NCBI RefSeq assembly: GCF_008831285.2
Contig: NC_045142.1
Coordinates: 26,797,876-26,861,875 of the forward strand
Direction: 5' to 3'
Source of the DNA: Nymphaea colorata
Taxonomy: Eukaryota > Streptophyta > Magnoliopsida > Nymphaeales > Nymphaeaceae
Length of the DNA stretch: 64,000 nt
Made by a program: the position numbers and the translations under genes. Each line of letters starts with the position of its first letter. Position 1 is the first letter of the stretch. Positions 46,601 through 58,592 of the stretch are shown here, piece after piece. Under the pieces are notes generated by a model. That model was given only the letters and a program-made list of their open reading frames with translations. It did not search any database and was not told where the DNA came from.

Positions 46601-47385
46601 GGATCATCGATCAAGTACACAATCAAGAGAAAAAGAAGGAAAGAGATAGTCCCTTTGGACTTGTGTATTTCTAGTCATGTCTGGAGTTGCAATATCCTTC
46701 AGTCTAAGGGAAGGATGTCAAAAGTTCAATAAGATGTGAAATCTTTGCGGACATATCTTTATTTGTAAGTCTTTTTTTCATCCTCTTGTTTTTATTTTCT
46801 TCATGATGAAGACCTTATTCTTGCATAAGAGAATTCTAGGCATTTGCTGACAGCTCTGTGCAGGGATACAATACTGTTTATTTCAATGTTATAGTCTAAG
46901 ACTTTATATTGGTTAAGCTGAAATGAAGTACTATAGGGTAAAGTACCGCTTACACAAGAAAATGCCGTTAGGGAAAAGAACCTGCCGTATGCAGTTAGTA
47001 GGATAAGCTCAGCCATGCATTCAAACCTTAGGGAAGGAATAACAGTATGCCCAAGCTTAAAAAAAATCTGAAACAAGTCTTGAAGATAAATAGAATAAAA
47101 GGTAGAAAACAGGGGAAGAAAACTGTGTCTTACAGATAAGGCAGTTCATAAGATCTAATTCTTTTAACTTTAAAGTCCAAACCCTTTAGAGACAGAAGAA
47201 GGTAAGCATCCAACTCATACCATGCGTGAAACTAGAACTTTACCATTCTATGGTAGATCTAGAACCCTGAGGGAAAGTTCTTATTCAGAAAACTAGTCCT
47301 TCCTGACCTTTTAAGCAAAAACAATCAGATGATGAAGAGATAGTGCTTCTTTTAACTACCATCATAATATGCAGTTAGAGAGAAA
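46601..47385 (+). other. EPRV leader region
   Basis: Non-coding, stop-rich sequence between the TATA box and the movement-protein frame. It has several short open frames, as caulimovirid leaders do. I searched it for the tRNA-Met primer site TGGTATCAGAGC and found none. Confidence 0.5.
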
Positions 47386-48498
47386 TTGCTGAAATTCGAG
47401 AAGATCAGCAAGAAAGGGAGGTTAGGCAAATCCTATATCCTAAATCCTGAAATCGTGTATACGCATTCAGAGTGCAGGCTTCTACAAGGTAGATACACAT
47501 ACAATAGAGAGGTGGTTATGTCCATTCTAAGCAATCAAATAGAAACCATTAACCTATTGAGTCCAGAAGGAGCTCGTAAATTAAAGGAAAAGGGATGTAA
47601 TCTAATTCGTATAGGTCTAATCACCATAAAAATCAGACCTCTTCATAGGAAAGAGACTGGTACTAAGTGTTTTGTCATGATTCTTGATAAACGCTTCAAC
47701 AAAGCTGCTAAAGCAAATTTGGGGAGCAATGAAAATCGATCTCAACCAAGGAGATGAGATTATATATTTAGTACCCAATACCTACATGAGTATTAGGGAT
47801 TTCCAAAAATACCTTTGAAACCATTAACCTATTGAGTCCAGAAGGAGCTCATAAATTAAAAGAAAGAGGATATAATCTAATTCATATAGATCTAATCGCC
47901 ATAAAAATCAGACCTCTTCATAGGACAGAGACTGGTACTAAGTGTTTTGTCATGATTCTTGACAAACGCTTCAACAAAGCTGCTAAAGCAAATTTGGAGA
48001 GCAATGAAAATCGATCTCAACCAAGGAGCTGAGATTATATATTTAGTACCCAATACCTACATAAGTATTAGGGATTTCTAAAAATACATTTGTGTAGGAA
48101 TCTAAACACGGGGATATGAAGATATGACAGACGAAGATAACCTTCTAATATCTATTGTCATAGTAAGAAGATTAAGTAACAATGATCAAGTGAAATATAA
48201 CTTGAATATTGACGATATTGTATATGCGGTAGCATCACAAGGCATTAAGTTGATCAAACCTAAATCCTACAATTCAGATGTGCTTGCAGAATTAAAATGG
48301 GAAATAGAAAGATTTATAGAGGATGAGACATCCACTAGTCTTCCTAGGAGAGCTCTTCACTATAGAAATAGTGAAGGACAAGAATTTTTTAGGTTTGCAT
48401 CTTACGAACCTAGCCATCAGCTTCTTAAAGAAGATGAACAGTCCCTTCGAAAGAAATCAGATCACGAAGAGATGAAAACCTTATTGCTAGTAGATTAA
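47386..48498 (+). pseudogene. EPRV movement protein, with internal 275-bp duplication
   Basis: The frame at 47386-47757 includes IRPLHRKETGTKCFVMILDK, characteristic of the 30K-type caulimovirid movement protein core. It then loses frame. A 275-bp unit (47542-47816) is repeated at 47817-48091. The C-terminal third is open at 48124-48498. Movement proteins form plasmodesmal tubules for cell-to-cell spread. The duplication and frame changes make the gene non-functional. Confidence 0.7.
47542..48091 (+). repeat. 275-bp tandem duplication inside the movement-protein relic
   Basis: Both units begin GAAACCATTAACCTATTGAG and run to GTATTAGGGATTTC. They differ at scattered positions, so the duplication is not very recent. 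Confidence 0.9.
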
Positions 48499-48599
48499 TT
48501 TCATAGAAGGGACTGCATGAATTGAAGAATTGTTAAGTTCTACAGATGAATAAAAATTCCAAAGTATGTGATCTGATAAAGTTTCATTTACAAATGGTG

Positions 48600-51175
48600 C
48601 AAGATTTAGAATCTCTCTTTGAATTTATACTTAGGTTTGTTGTCTTCTGTAATAGACAAAACTAAATCTGGTTTAAGTTCAGTTAGACATAATCTACAAA
48701 TCTCATTGTAACACAATGTGCATTTCCATTTGACTTCTATGCTATGATATCGGCAACAAACAAAATAATGTTTGTTTAGATTGTCATCTCTATAATTCCA
48801 ATTATGTTCACATACTTTAGAATTTTTATTCATCTATATAACTTAACTATTCTTCAAATTCATCATCTGTGTAGATCTGATGGGTTATATCAGTATTGGA
48901 CTGTACAAAGCTTTTGACTAGAGGGTAATCTTCTTCATCAAAAGTAATATCCTTAGTAAAAGCATAGTCTTCTACTGAGACAATTGAATAGATGGATTCT
49001 GAGTCACTAACGTATTCATCTACGCAAATGAGTTCTTGGTTAGTGGTATTTAGTAATACCACTTCTCTAGAATATGTGTTCGTCACTTTAAGACAATGGC
49101 TTCTCAAATGATCATTGTTTTTGCAAACAACACAACTTAAGTTGTTTTTATAATTTATTTTCTTGTCATACTTACAGACATGTTTGTCCTTATTTAAATA
49201 CAGTGCTTTACTTTTTGATTTTTGAAAAAGTATTTCTTGTTAGGTTTTTTGGTTTTAGATTTTGTAACAATCTTTTTACCCTTTCTTCTAGCAGTCATTC
49301 TTTTCTTATGATTATATCCATAATTCTAAGTTGTATAAGTGTTTTTGCAAAAGGAATGACCCCCTTTTAGTTGTTTTTGGATTTTTATTTCTGTACATTT
49401 TTTTCCTAGATATCTACAAGTATATCCTATTCAGAATGCATGATATCTTTGAGTGGCGTCCTATTTTGATAGTAATACCGTCATGTCTTGACATTATGCC
49501 TGAGTCTAGCGCCATTCTTTTGATTCGAAAAGTTTTTACCTTTTCATTCTCGGAGTTGGCTTATGCATCTTTCTCTCTGCCATATACATAACAAGTATGT
49601 TTTTCATGCTTCATTAGGTCACAGTAAAACTTGGTAGTTTCTTGAAAACATGTATGGTATCTTATATCAATTCTCCTTTGAAATGCCTGTAATTTTGCTA
49701 AAGAAGAAGAATATTTTCTTTTAGTATTTCTAATAAAGGCACAACGGCTACTGGAAGCATGATGCCACCAAATAGCGTTTTTCATATACGCTTTTGCAGT
49801 CTTAACAACAACCTTAAGGCCTACTGCTCTCCTGTAATGAATTACCTCCATTAGATCCTTATTGTAGGGGTAAGCACTTTTCTCTTGAGCTGTGTTAAAG
49901 GTCAGCTCGTAATTTTTTCCTACAATCCCAATGTGGATTAGGTGTACGCCAGATTTTTCTTTAAAAAGGTCATTTTCCCTTCTAATAATTTCAGGACAGG
50001 CTGCAAAGAACTTTAAAGAGATAACAATTTTATTAAAAACTACTAGATTATTGATAGAAAATTCTTTTACCGCCTTCATAATTTTAGGAGATAATAACTT
50101 TATTTATTCAAAAGAAGGGGATAAGTAAATATTACTGATTGATGTGAAACTAAACCATTTTGCAGTGAACTCAGGTGGAGTACCTTGAAGACAAATGATT
50201 CAAGGATAAATCCCTGAAGAATTTGTTACTAAATCTTCTTGTGGGTCTTTCAAAGGGAGTTTATATAATTCGAAAGATTTTGTTATTTCAGGATTTTTAA
50301 AATTTTTTCCATTACAAATCCTATAGGTTTTTGAATTTTCGCAGTTTGTAGTTTTAAAACTAGATCAGTTGCTGTGAATGCAGAGCACTAGCCTTTATTA
50401 GCCATGGGGATAAACACAAAGCACCCATTTTTATTTTTCTCAGTTCCCTAAGTTAGATGCAACTTTTCTTCAGCCACTGAGATTTCAGGGGTCTGAAGTT
50501 TCTCTTTTCTAGTTTTCTGGTTTAGAGACAACTTTTGATGCTCAATGATTTTACCCATTTGGCGACTTGGTTTCACAACCTTTGTAACTACTCAAGTTTT
50601 TACCAAGGAAGTTACTTCTTTCTCCTAATTTTGGAGGTGATCAATCGTAACATCCTGTTGCTTTGAAAAATCTGATTGTTTTTCAATGAATTCAGCCAAC
50701 AGTTTTTGTTGTTGCCTTCTAAACTCAAAGACAATATAGCTGTCTTCGAGATTTCTTTAAGAATATCCTCCATCTTTACCCTGTAAATTAAGCAATCTGG
50801 ATAAGATGTCATCTATGCTATTGTCTTTACCTTTGATGTGCTCAAAAGTGCACTAAGAAGAATATTGGGTTACAATATCCTTAAAATTGATGCATCTTCT
50901 TGCGGATGATCTTTTATGTATTTCATGTATCTGTAAATGAAACTTAACAATGGCTTTACAATCAATTCAAATTGTAAAAGCTTTTCTTAAGATAAACAAT
51001 TTCAATGCTTTTAATGCATAAGAAATTGCTAGTAGTTCTATATCTATTGAAGATATATTACTTTTTTCTTGGAATTTTTTAGACGCATATCTGCAAATTT
51101 CTTCACTTGCCTTTGGGTCATATTTTGAAGGCTTAGCGAGTAATATTGCTCCTCATCCAAGATGTGATCCATTTG
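48600..51175 (-). pseudogene. EPRV segment II (inverted): RNase H, unassigned ORF, coat-protein finger, Cys-rich segment
   Basis: Read on the minus strand from 51175: RNase H (to about 50815), linker (50812-50290), unassigned ORF (50290-49500, open at 50079-49561), then at about 49440 a direct join to the coat-protein basic/CCHC part (49430-48847) and the Cys-rich segment (48833-48606). The join skips promoter, leader, movement protein and dUTPase. The segment is flanked by plus-strand viral DNA on both sides, so it was inverted during or after integration. Confidence 0.8.
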
Positions 51176-51179
51176 TTTG

Positions 51180-53500
51180 GCTTACCATGGACTACTTTCA
51201 CATGTCCCCAAGGATATTAATGGATTGTAATGCCCTTCGATTTGAAAAACGCTCCTAGTGTTTGTCAAAGAAAAATAGACCTTGCTATGGAAAGTCGCAA
51301 AGATTTTTCAATAGTCTGTATCGATGTTACCTTAGTTTTCTCAAAAACTAAGAAGGAACATATTATTTATCTCAAAAAGGTATTCGATACATTTGAGAAA
51401 AATAGAATTATAATTTTCAAAAAAAAAATAGAGTTATTGAAAACTCACATAAATTTTTAGGGACTAAAATTGACAATGGGTACATTCCACATATAATTGA
51501 GAAATTTATTAAAAATTTGCTTGCTAAAATTGAAGATAAAAAAATGCTTCAACAATTTTGGGGAATCTTAAACTACGCAAGACCTTACATCTCGCAAATG
51601 CATAATCTTGTATCAAGACTTTAGGCAAAGTTAAGACCAAATGGTGTCCTCTTCTTCAATGAATAAGACATAAACCAGGTCAAGAAAATTAAGGAATTAG
51701 CAAAACAACTAAAACCTCTAAGGTTACCGCTTAGTTCAGATTATTTGGTAATCCAAACAGATGGATTGCATGTTGGATGTGGAGCAGTATTGCTTGTTAT
51801 ACCTTCAAAATATGGCTCAAAGACAAGTGAAGAAGTTTGCAATCATGCGTCTAACAAATTCAAAGAAAAAAGAAATATATCTTCAATAGATATAGAACTA
51901 CTAGCAATTTCTTATGCATTAAAAGTATTTGTATTATTTATCTTAAGAAAAGCTTTTACAATTCAGACTGATTGTAAAAATATTGTTAAGTTTCATTCAC
52001 AGATGCATGAAACATATAAAAGATCATCTGTAATAGATGACTCAATTTCAGGGATATTGTAACCCAATATTATTCTCAGTGCACTTTTAAGCACATCAAA
52101 GGTAAATACAGTAGTATAGTTGACATCTTATCCAGATTGCTTAATTTGCAGGGTAAAATTGAAGGATATTCTTGAGGAAATCTCAAAGACAGTTGATATG
52201 TTCTTTAAACTTAGAAGGCAGTAGCAAAAACTATTGGCATAATTCTTAAAAAAAAAATCAGATTTTTCAAGGCAACAGGATGATGTGATTGATCACCTCT
52301 AAAATTTAGAGAAACAAGTAATCTCCTTGGTAAAAATATGAGTAATTACAAAGGTTGCAAAACCAAGTCTTCAAATGGGTAAAATCATTGAGGATCAAAA
52401 GTTGCATCTAAATCAGAAAACTCGGAAAAAGAAACTTTAGACCCCTAAAATCTTAGTGGCTGAAGAAAAGTTGTAAGTAACCCAGGAAACTGAGAAAGAT
52501 AAAAATCAGTGCTCTGTGTTTATCCCAATGGCTGATAAAGACCAGTGCTCTGCATTCACCAAAGCTGACTTAGTTTTAGAACCACAAACTGCGAAGATTT
52601 AAATTCCCACATTATTTGTAATGGACAAGATTCCAAAAAATCCTCAAATAGTATATTTATATGGACAAAATCTTTTTGAATTATATAAACCCCCTGTTGA
52701 GGACCTACAAGGAAATTTTTTAACAAATCTTTCATGGATTTATCCTAGAATCATTTGTCTTTAAGGTACTCCACCTGAGTTCATTGCAAAATGGTTTAGT
52801 TTTGCATGAAACAGTAATATTTACTTATTTCTTTGTTTCGAAGAAATAAAGCTATTACCTCTTGAAATTATGAAGGCGGTAAAAGAATTTTCTATCAATA
52901 ATCCAACAGTTTCTAATGAAACTGTTATCTCTTTAAAGTTCTTTTCAACCGGTCTTGAAATTATTAAAAGGAAAATTAGCCTTTTTAAAGAAAAATCTAG
53001 CCTACACCTAATCCACATTGAGATTTTAGGAAAAAAACACGAGCTGACCTTTGATACAGCTCAAGAGAAAAAAAACTTACCCCTCTAATAAGGATCTAAT
53101 GGAGATAATTCACTATAAGAGAGCAGTAGGCCCTAATGTTGTTGTTAAGGCTGTAAAAGCTTATATGGAAAACGTTATTTAGAGGCATCTTGCCTTCTGT
53201 AACCATTGTGCCTTGATTTGTATTGCTAAAAGAAATGATCATTCTTGTTTAGGAAAATTATAGGCATTCCAAAGAAGAATGCCTGTGTAATTTTGGAATC
53301 CTGGACAAGAATTAGGAGGAATGGGAAATAAGAAGATTTATAGAGGATGAGACATCTACTAGGTTTGCATCTGATGAACCTAGGCATCATCCTCTTGAAG
53401 AAGGCAAAGAGTCCATTCAAGAAGAAATCAGATCATGAAGAGATGAAAACTTTATTGCTAGGACATCAACTTCGTTTTAATTATGGTGTCTGACCGAAAG
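51180..53500 (+). pseudogene. EPRV segment III: RT, RNase H, unassigned ORF, movement-protein tail
   Basis: It starts within RT (about 51190). The catalytic box reads CIDV where segment I has YIDD, so it is inactive. RNase H (open at 51745-52062), linker and unassigned ORF (52600-53290) follow. From about 53310 to 53470 comes the movement-protein C-terminal part, without promoter or leader between. An 8-bp inverted repeat AGGCATTC/GAATGCCT at 53262-53284 lies at that join. Confidence 0.8.
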
Positions 53501-53560
53501 TGGGATGCACCAAAAGCACAAAATCCTAGTACAAAATTTGTTACTACCCTCGTTTCGTTT

Positions 53561-53573
53561 TGGTATCAGAGCC
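53561..53573 (+). promoter_or_regulatory. EPRV tRNA-Met primer-binding site
   Basis: TGGTATCAGAGCC at 53561-53573 is complementary to the 3' end of initiator tRNA-Met and is the standard minus-strand primer site of Caulimoviridae. It follows the movement-protein tail by about 90 bases and precedes the dUTPase ORF by about 64. Confidence 0.8.
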
Positions 53574-53636
53574 AGATTAGATCTCTATATTTTAATTTTG
53601 CTTTGATTACTTCAAACCATCATTTAAGTATTTGAA

Positions 53637-54250
53637 ATGGAAAACCTTTTACGAAAAGTATACTCCTTTTTTAATAAAAATAAAAAGCATAACTATATGA
53701 GGGTCCAACGACTTAATCCAACTGTTTCTCTACCAACTAGGCTCACAAATAGAGCCGCAGGTTACGACATTGAAAGCAGTCATGTTGCAATTGTTGTTGC
53801 AAGAAGTAAAACTCTTGTTACTACTGGTTTAGCCATAGCTGTTCCCAAAGGAACATATTGCCAAATTTCATCTAGAATTGGTCTTGAACTTAATTACTCA
53901 ATCCTAGTAAGCATGAGTAATTGATGCAGATTCTAGAGGTGAAGTAAAGATTCTCCTCTTTAACCATTCTGATAAAGACTTCTTTGTCAAGAAAAGAGAC
54001 AAAATTGCCTAGCTAATCCTACACAAGATAACTACTCCGAAAATTAAAGAAGCAGACAAATTTAATGCCACAATCCGACACACAAAAGGATTTGGTTCCT
54101 CTAGAATTTTGCATAAAAAATATATTTGTATGTCATAGAAGGCAAGAAAGATTTTAGTCTTGCTAAACCCAATAAAATCTAGGTAACAACTTGGATTTTG
54201 ATTAGAGAAATTGGTAAGTGGTACCAAGATCTAGTAACCTCATCCCAGGT
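53637..54250 (+). pseudogene. EPRV dUTPase-like ORF
   Basis: Starts MENLLRKVYSFF at 53637, 64 bases after the primer site. Residues 21-95 show dUTPase motif I (AGYDIES) and the motif III region (GLAIAVPKGTYCQISSRIGL). The frame then shifts near 53924 and continues in another frame to about 54070. dUTPases hydrolyse dUTP and keep uracil out of DNA. To my knowledge the domain is present only in some Caulimoviridae lineages. The stop and shift make it inactive here. Confidence 0.7.
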
Positions 54251-55640
54251 CAAGTAATGAAAAATTGACTATTTAGACCTTAGCCTATCACACAATTTCT
54301 CTACGATAAAAAATAATGTAACTAACATTTCCCATAAATGTTATTTTCAAAACATTTTTCATCATGACTTTCACAATGATGAACCCATCCAAATACAATA
54401 GTAGATCTCATCATTTCTTTAGGAAAGAACCTAAAGGAAAGTAATAAATAAGATACTAGAATATTTGAAACTATAGTTAGTTCTTACAAAATAAGAACAA
54501 ATTGCTAAAAGATTTATATGAAAATATGGATTATCAAAAGTCCAAGTTAATGATTTAATAAAACCATCAAATAAATTTCCCCGGTGTCAAACTCTTAATC
54601 TTCGAGAAAGATTAGAGTATGTTGAAAACAATTTAAATCAGAGGTTTATGAACTAAACATTAAACTTGAAAAAATTGAAAATATGATATACAACTTAGAA
54701 AAATTTATTCTAAGCTAATGGAAGACGAAGCAATTAAACCTATAGCTATCAAAATTAAAACTGATGGTTTTAATGTTGCAGAAGGATTTTATGCCTATTC
54801 TAGTCCAGGAACATCTGATAAAGAATATCCAAAAATTAATTAACTTGATAACTGGGATATTATGTCATGTCCTGAAAAGATAAGAAGATCTAGAGACAAA
54901 ATATAATAGGATTCTAGAAGAACTAGAAAAGCCTAGGTCTAGGCCAGAAATAGAGGATCTTATTAAAAAATTTGATAAGATCAAGATAGATTCTAGTCCA
55001 TCTAGAAAAACAACACAAAGTAATAAATACTTAGTAATGAAAAGAAAATCTACAGAAGAAAAATCTGTGGAAACTAAAATAACCCTTGATAAAGGTAAAG
55101 CTATGACAAATGAAAATTTATCAACATGCAAATCCTGGTGAAATTCTCTATCCTAAAGAATTAGGATTAAAACTAGAATCGATCCTTCAAGTTTTAGAAC
55201 TTGAAGAATCTTTAAAAAATCTTGGACAGATCCAAGAAGACTAAGAAATTTATACTGATGGAGATACTAATATCATGATAAGATCCAAAATCATGTCAGA
55301 TATAGGAGAATTAGACACTATAGATGAAGAATCTATAGCAGAAGATTCCCTGATAGGGAAAAGTGTTAAAAATTATATTGATTTGATCATGGAAGGAATG
55401 AATGAATCTGAAGTAGTTCAAGGGGAACCATCGACTGGTTATCCTCCCAAAATACCCTATTCTAGTATAGGAAAAAGGGTAGAAAAATTTAAACCTTATC
55501 GGAAGCCTATAAACGTAACCATCCCGCAGAATATAAAAAGGATTTATCCTTAATAATTAATACTTATAATTTGTGTTCAGAATTCAAGTTGTTCTGACAG
55601 GAGCTAGCCCTTAACAGGTTAGAACAGCTCAACTTAAGAA
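54251..55640 (+). pseudogene. EPRV segment IV: region between dUTPase and coat protein, with coat-protein N-terminus
   Basis: Broken coding texture with Lys/Glu-rich helical parts (about 54600-55130) and an open frame at 55275-55553 that is acidic (DIGELDTIDEESIAED) and then basic. An acidic N-terminus is usual for caulimovirid coat proteins. Exact ORF limits cannot be set because of many stops. Confidence 0.5.
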
Positions 55641-56375
55641 GTTAGAGTCATATTAAGCAATTTCTAAAAGACTACTAATATTACACTTAAAATGCGTATG
55701 ATAGTAATATAGAAGACTAGGTCATTAAGAAATTACATGGAGCATTGGGTAAGAAAATAGTGGACAATTGGCCAATTTATCTCTCAGATGTGGATGCACC
55801 TACTTTTATGCAAAATATTTCATTGAGAATATGATATATTTGTACATTTCTAGAAAATAAATGTATAGAGATAAAAATCCAAAAACAGCTAAAAGGATAC
55901 CATTCCTTTTGCAAAAACATTTATACAACTCAGAGTTATGAATATAATCCTAAGAAAAGAAAGACTGCTAAAAGAAAGGGTCAAAAGATTGTTACAAAAT
56001 GTAAACCCAAAAAACCTAATAAGAGATACTTATTGAGAAAATCAAAAAGTAAAGCACCATACTTAAATAAGGACAAACATGTCCGTAACTATGACAAGAA
56101 AAGAAATTATAAAAATAAATTAAGTTGCATTGTTTGCAAAAACAATGTTTATTTAGGAAGCCATTGTCCTAAATTGATGAATACATATTCTAGAGAAGCG
56201 GTATTACTAAATATCACTAATCAAGAACTCATTAGCATAGAGGAATATGTTAGTGACTTAGAATCCATCTATTCAATTGTCTCAATAGAAGACTATGATT
56301 TTACTAAGGATATAACTACTGATGAAGAAGATTACCCTCTAGTTAAAAGCTTTGTCCGACCGATAATGATATAAT
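55641..56375 (+). pseudogene. EPRV segment IV: coat protein C-terminal half with CCHC finger
   Basis: Homologous to 41496-42080. The frame at 56033-56374 includes LSCIVCKNNVYLGSHC, in which the His of the CCHC knuckle is replaced by Tyr (segment I keeps His). An acidic tail (SIEDYDFTKDITTDEED) follows. Confidence 0.75.
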
Positions 56376-56429
56376 GCATCAGGTCGATACACTGGATGGA
56401 TGAATTTGAAGAATTGTTAAGTTCTACAG

Positions 56430-57500
56430 ATGAATAAAAAATCCAAAGTATGTGAATATAATTGGAATTATAGAGATGGCAATCTTAACAGACATTGTTT
56501 TGTTTGTTGTCGATATCCTAGCATAGAACACATGTGGAAATGCACTTTATGTTACACTGATATTTGTAGAATATGTCTAAGTGAACTTAAACCAGATTTA
56601 GGTTTGTTTGTACGGAAGACAACTAACCTAGGTATAAATTCGAAGAATCTAATCTTGAACGAAGAATTAGAAGGCTTGAAAATTTTATAGATAATATTGA
56701 GGAATTTAAAACACAAACTAAAAGACAACATCTTGAACTTCAAGAACAGATTAACCATCTCCAAAAAACTACGGAGAAAGGAAATGAACCTCTAATTACC
56801 GAAGATGGTAATAAAATAAAACTTGAAAACCACCAGGTTTTATAAGTTTTATTTAACATAAGGATTCAGTGAACTTAATTTTTACCAATTAATGGTCAAA
56901 TGTAGGCTGATCCTTGAAGAAACTATTATTCAAGTTCAATCACTCATAGATGCAAGATGTACCATAACAATCCTACAATTCTGGATGTGTCTTTAGTTGA
57001 TCCAAAGTATACCAAGCTTTTGGGTAAACCCATAATATCTAATACTATGTCCAGCCATAATTTGGAATATACAACATTTAATCCAAAAGATAGATTAAAA
57101 CTCCAACTTATAAATGAAAACGGAGATTTTACTAACCAATTTTGTTGTCCAAAAATTTATATTGGCAACATTCACTGCAGAACCTATACATTTTGTTATA
57201 GGCTAAGGTTTCCTTATCCGTGTTAATCATGGAATGTTGCTCACTAGAAAACAATTACAGATATTCCAAGAGCCTCTTACTTGGTTTGATGAAATCCTCT
57301 ACAAACCCGAAATTTATACAACTACAGAAAGTGTCCAAAATAAAGAGTGCGAGAGAAGCGTGGTGGAACCTTCAAAAATCCACCTCCACCTCCACTAGAA
57401 GACTAATGGATTTGTTCCATTAAAAGACAATGCAAAAAGCAAGCCATGATGTGTCAAACTATCATGATAAAGAATATATCTCCATCTTTCTAGAACATGA
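56430..57500 (+). pseudogene. EPRV segment IV: Cys-rich segment and truncated protease
   Basis: The Cys-rich part (56430-56690, with WKCTLCYTDICRICL) leads to a coiled stretch and the protease region (56957-57226 open, DPKYTKLLGKPIISNTM). The active-site triplet is IDAR. Viral similarity ends near 57500, where the sequence turns into the TA-rich island before RT would start. Confidence 0.7.
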
Positions 57501-57519
57501 ATGTATTGTATCTCCTAAA

Positions 57520-58198
57520 GGATACATATATATATATATAAGTACATATTACATGTAATATGTTACATAAGTATAAGTAACATAACATGTATTACATATT
57601 ATACAAATATTATGTACTGCAATAGTAACATAAGATGTACTATATAACATGTTTAAAATATATTATGTATACAAGTTATATTACATAATAGATATATATA
57701 CATAATATGACATGTGTATATATGTAGGTGATATATCTACATATATATGTTATATATAACATAACATATAGACATGAATATATATAATTTTATATATACA
57801 TATGTGTATATACATATATAATATGTACATTATATTTTATACATGTATTATATACATGATACATGTATATTATGTAAAACATATACTATTGTCTATGTAC
57901 TATATATTATATAACGTATATACTCATATACAACATTGTATATAACAGTGTAATATGTTATATTATATACATATAAGTACTGAAAAAACACATATATTAT
58001 ACTACGTTATATAATATATACGTAAAATATATTATATGTGCATATTAATGTTTGTATGTTATATAGTATATACGTATAATTTATATACTATACATGTATA
58101 CATATATTGTACATACATGTATACATAATGTTATATATACCATATATTAGAGCATAAAATTAATACATAGTATCTATATTATACCATATATACGCATA

Positions 58199-58258
<60 letters not shown>

Positions 58259-58261
58259 TAC
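57520..58261. repeat. TA-rich island with terminal (TA)n
   Basis: About 740 bases of nearly pure A/T with interspersed G and C in TATATAC, ACATGTAT and TATGTACAT words, ending in a perfect TA run at about 58202-58255. It borders the viral mosaic directly. No gene. Confidence 0.9.
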
Positions 58262-58592
58262 AGGGAATCAAATGATCAGCCAACGGAGTCACGGATTCAT
58301 GGATTCATTGAAGGAAATTGAGGAAGCATCAAAGCTTTCTTGCAACTATGGAGAATCAACCAAACTGATGCATCCGCAACGATAAACTCATAATCTAAAG
58401 AGGTGAAAAGGAACGATTCAAGATTGAAGGTGATCAAGAAGGAATGAAGGGAAAAAAAAGAAAAAACAAAACCTAATCAATTTGAACGAGATGGAAACGT
58501 AGGAAAGAGGAAGAGGGAAAAACTTTATTTGTCGGTCAGTAATTTGGGAGTGACGGAAGAGAAGGAAGGAACTATGGGAGATGACTGGCTGT

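Larger units (their letters stand above)
41490..57500. mobile_element. endogenous pararetrovirus (Caulimoviridae-like) mosaic
   Basis: 16 kb of viral DNA in four rearranged segments: I (+, about 41490-48575), II (-, about 48600-51175), III (+, about 51180-53500) and IV (+, about 53500-57500). Domains seen: coat protein with CCHC finger, Cys-rich segment, aspartic protease, RT with YIDD, RNase H, an unassigned ORF, promoter, movement protein, tRNA-Met primer site and a dUTPase-like domain. There is no integrase or LTR, which with movement protein and coat protein marks Caulimoviridae rather than a retrotransposon. All ORFs carry stops or shifts. The right end meets a TA-rich island. Segments overlap in content, so at least two or three viral genome equivalents contributed. 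Confidence 0.88.

Noticed and set aside
41490-57500. Gypsy-type LTR retrotransposon as source of the RT fragments
   Set aside because: No integrase or LTRs; movement protein, coat-protein finger and a promoter-leader arrangement point to Caulimoviridae.
57520-58261. Replication origin or centromeric satellite
   Set aside because: No higher-order tandem unit; it looks like a degenerate TA microsatellite.
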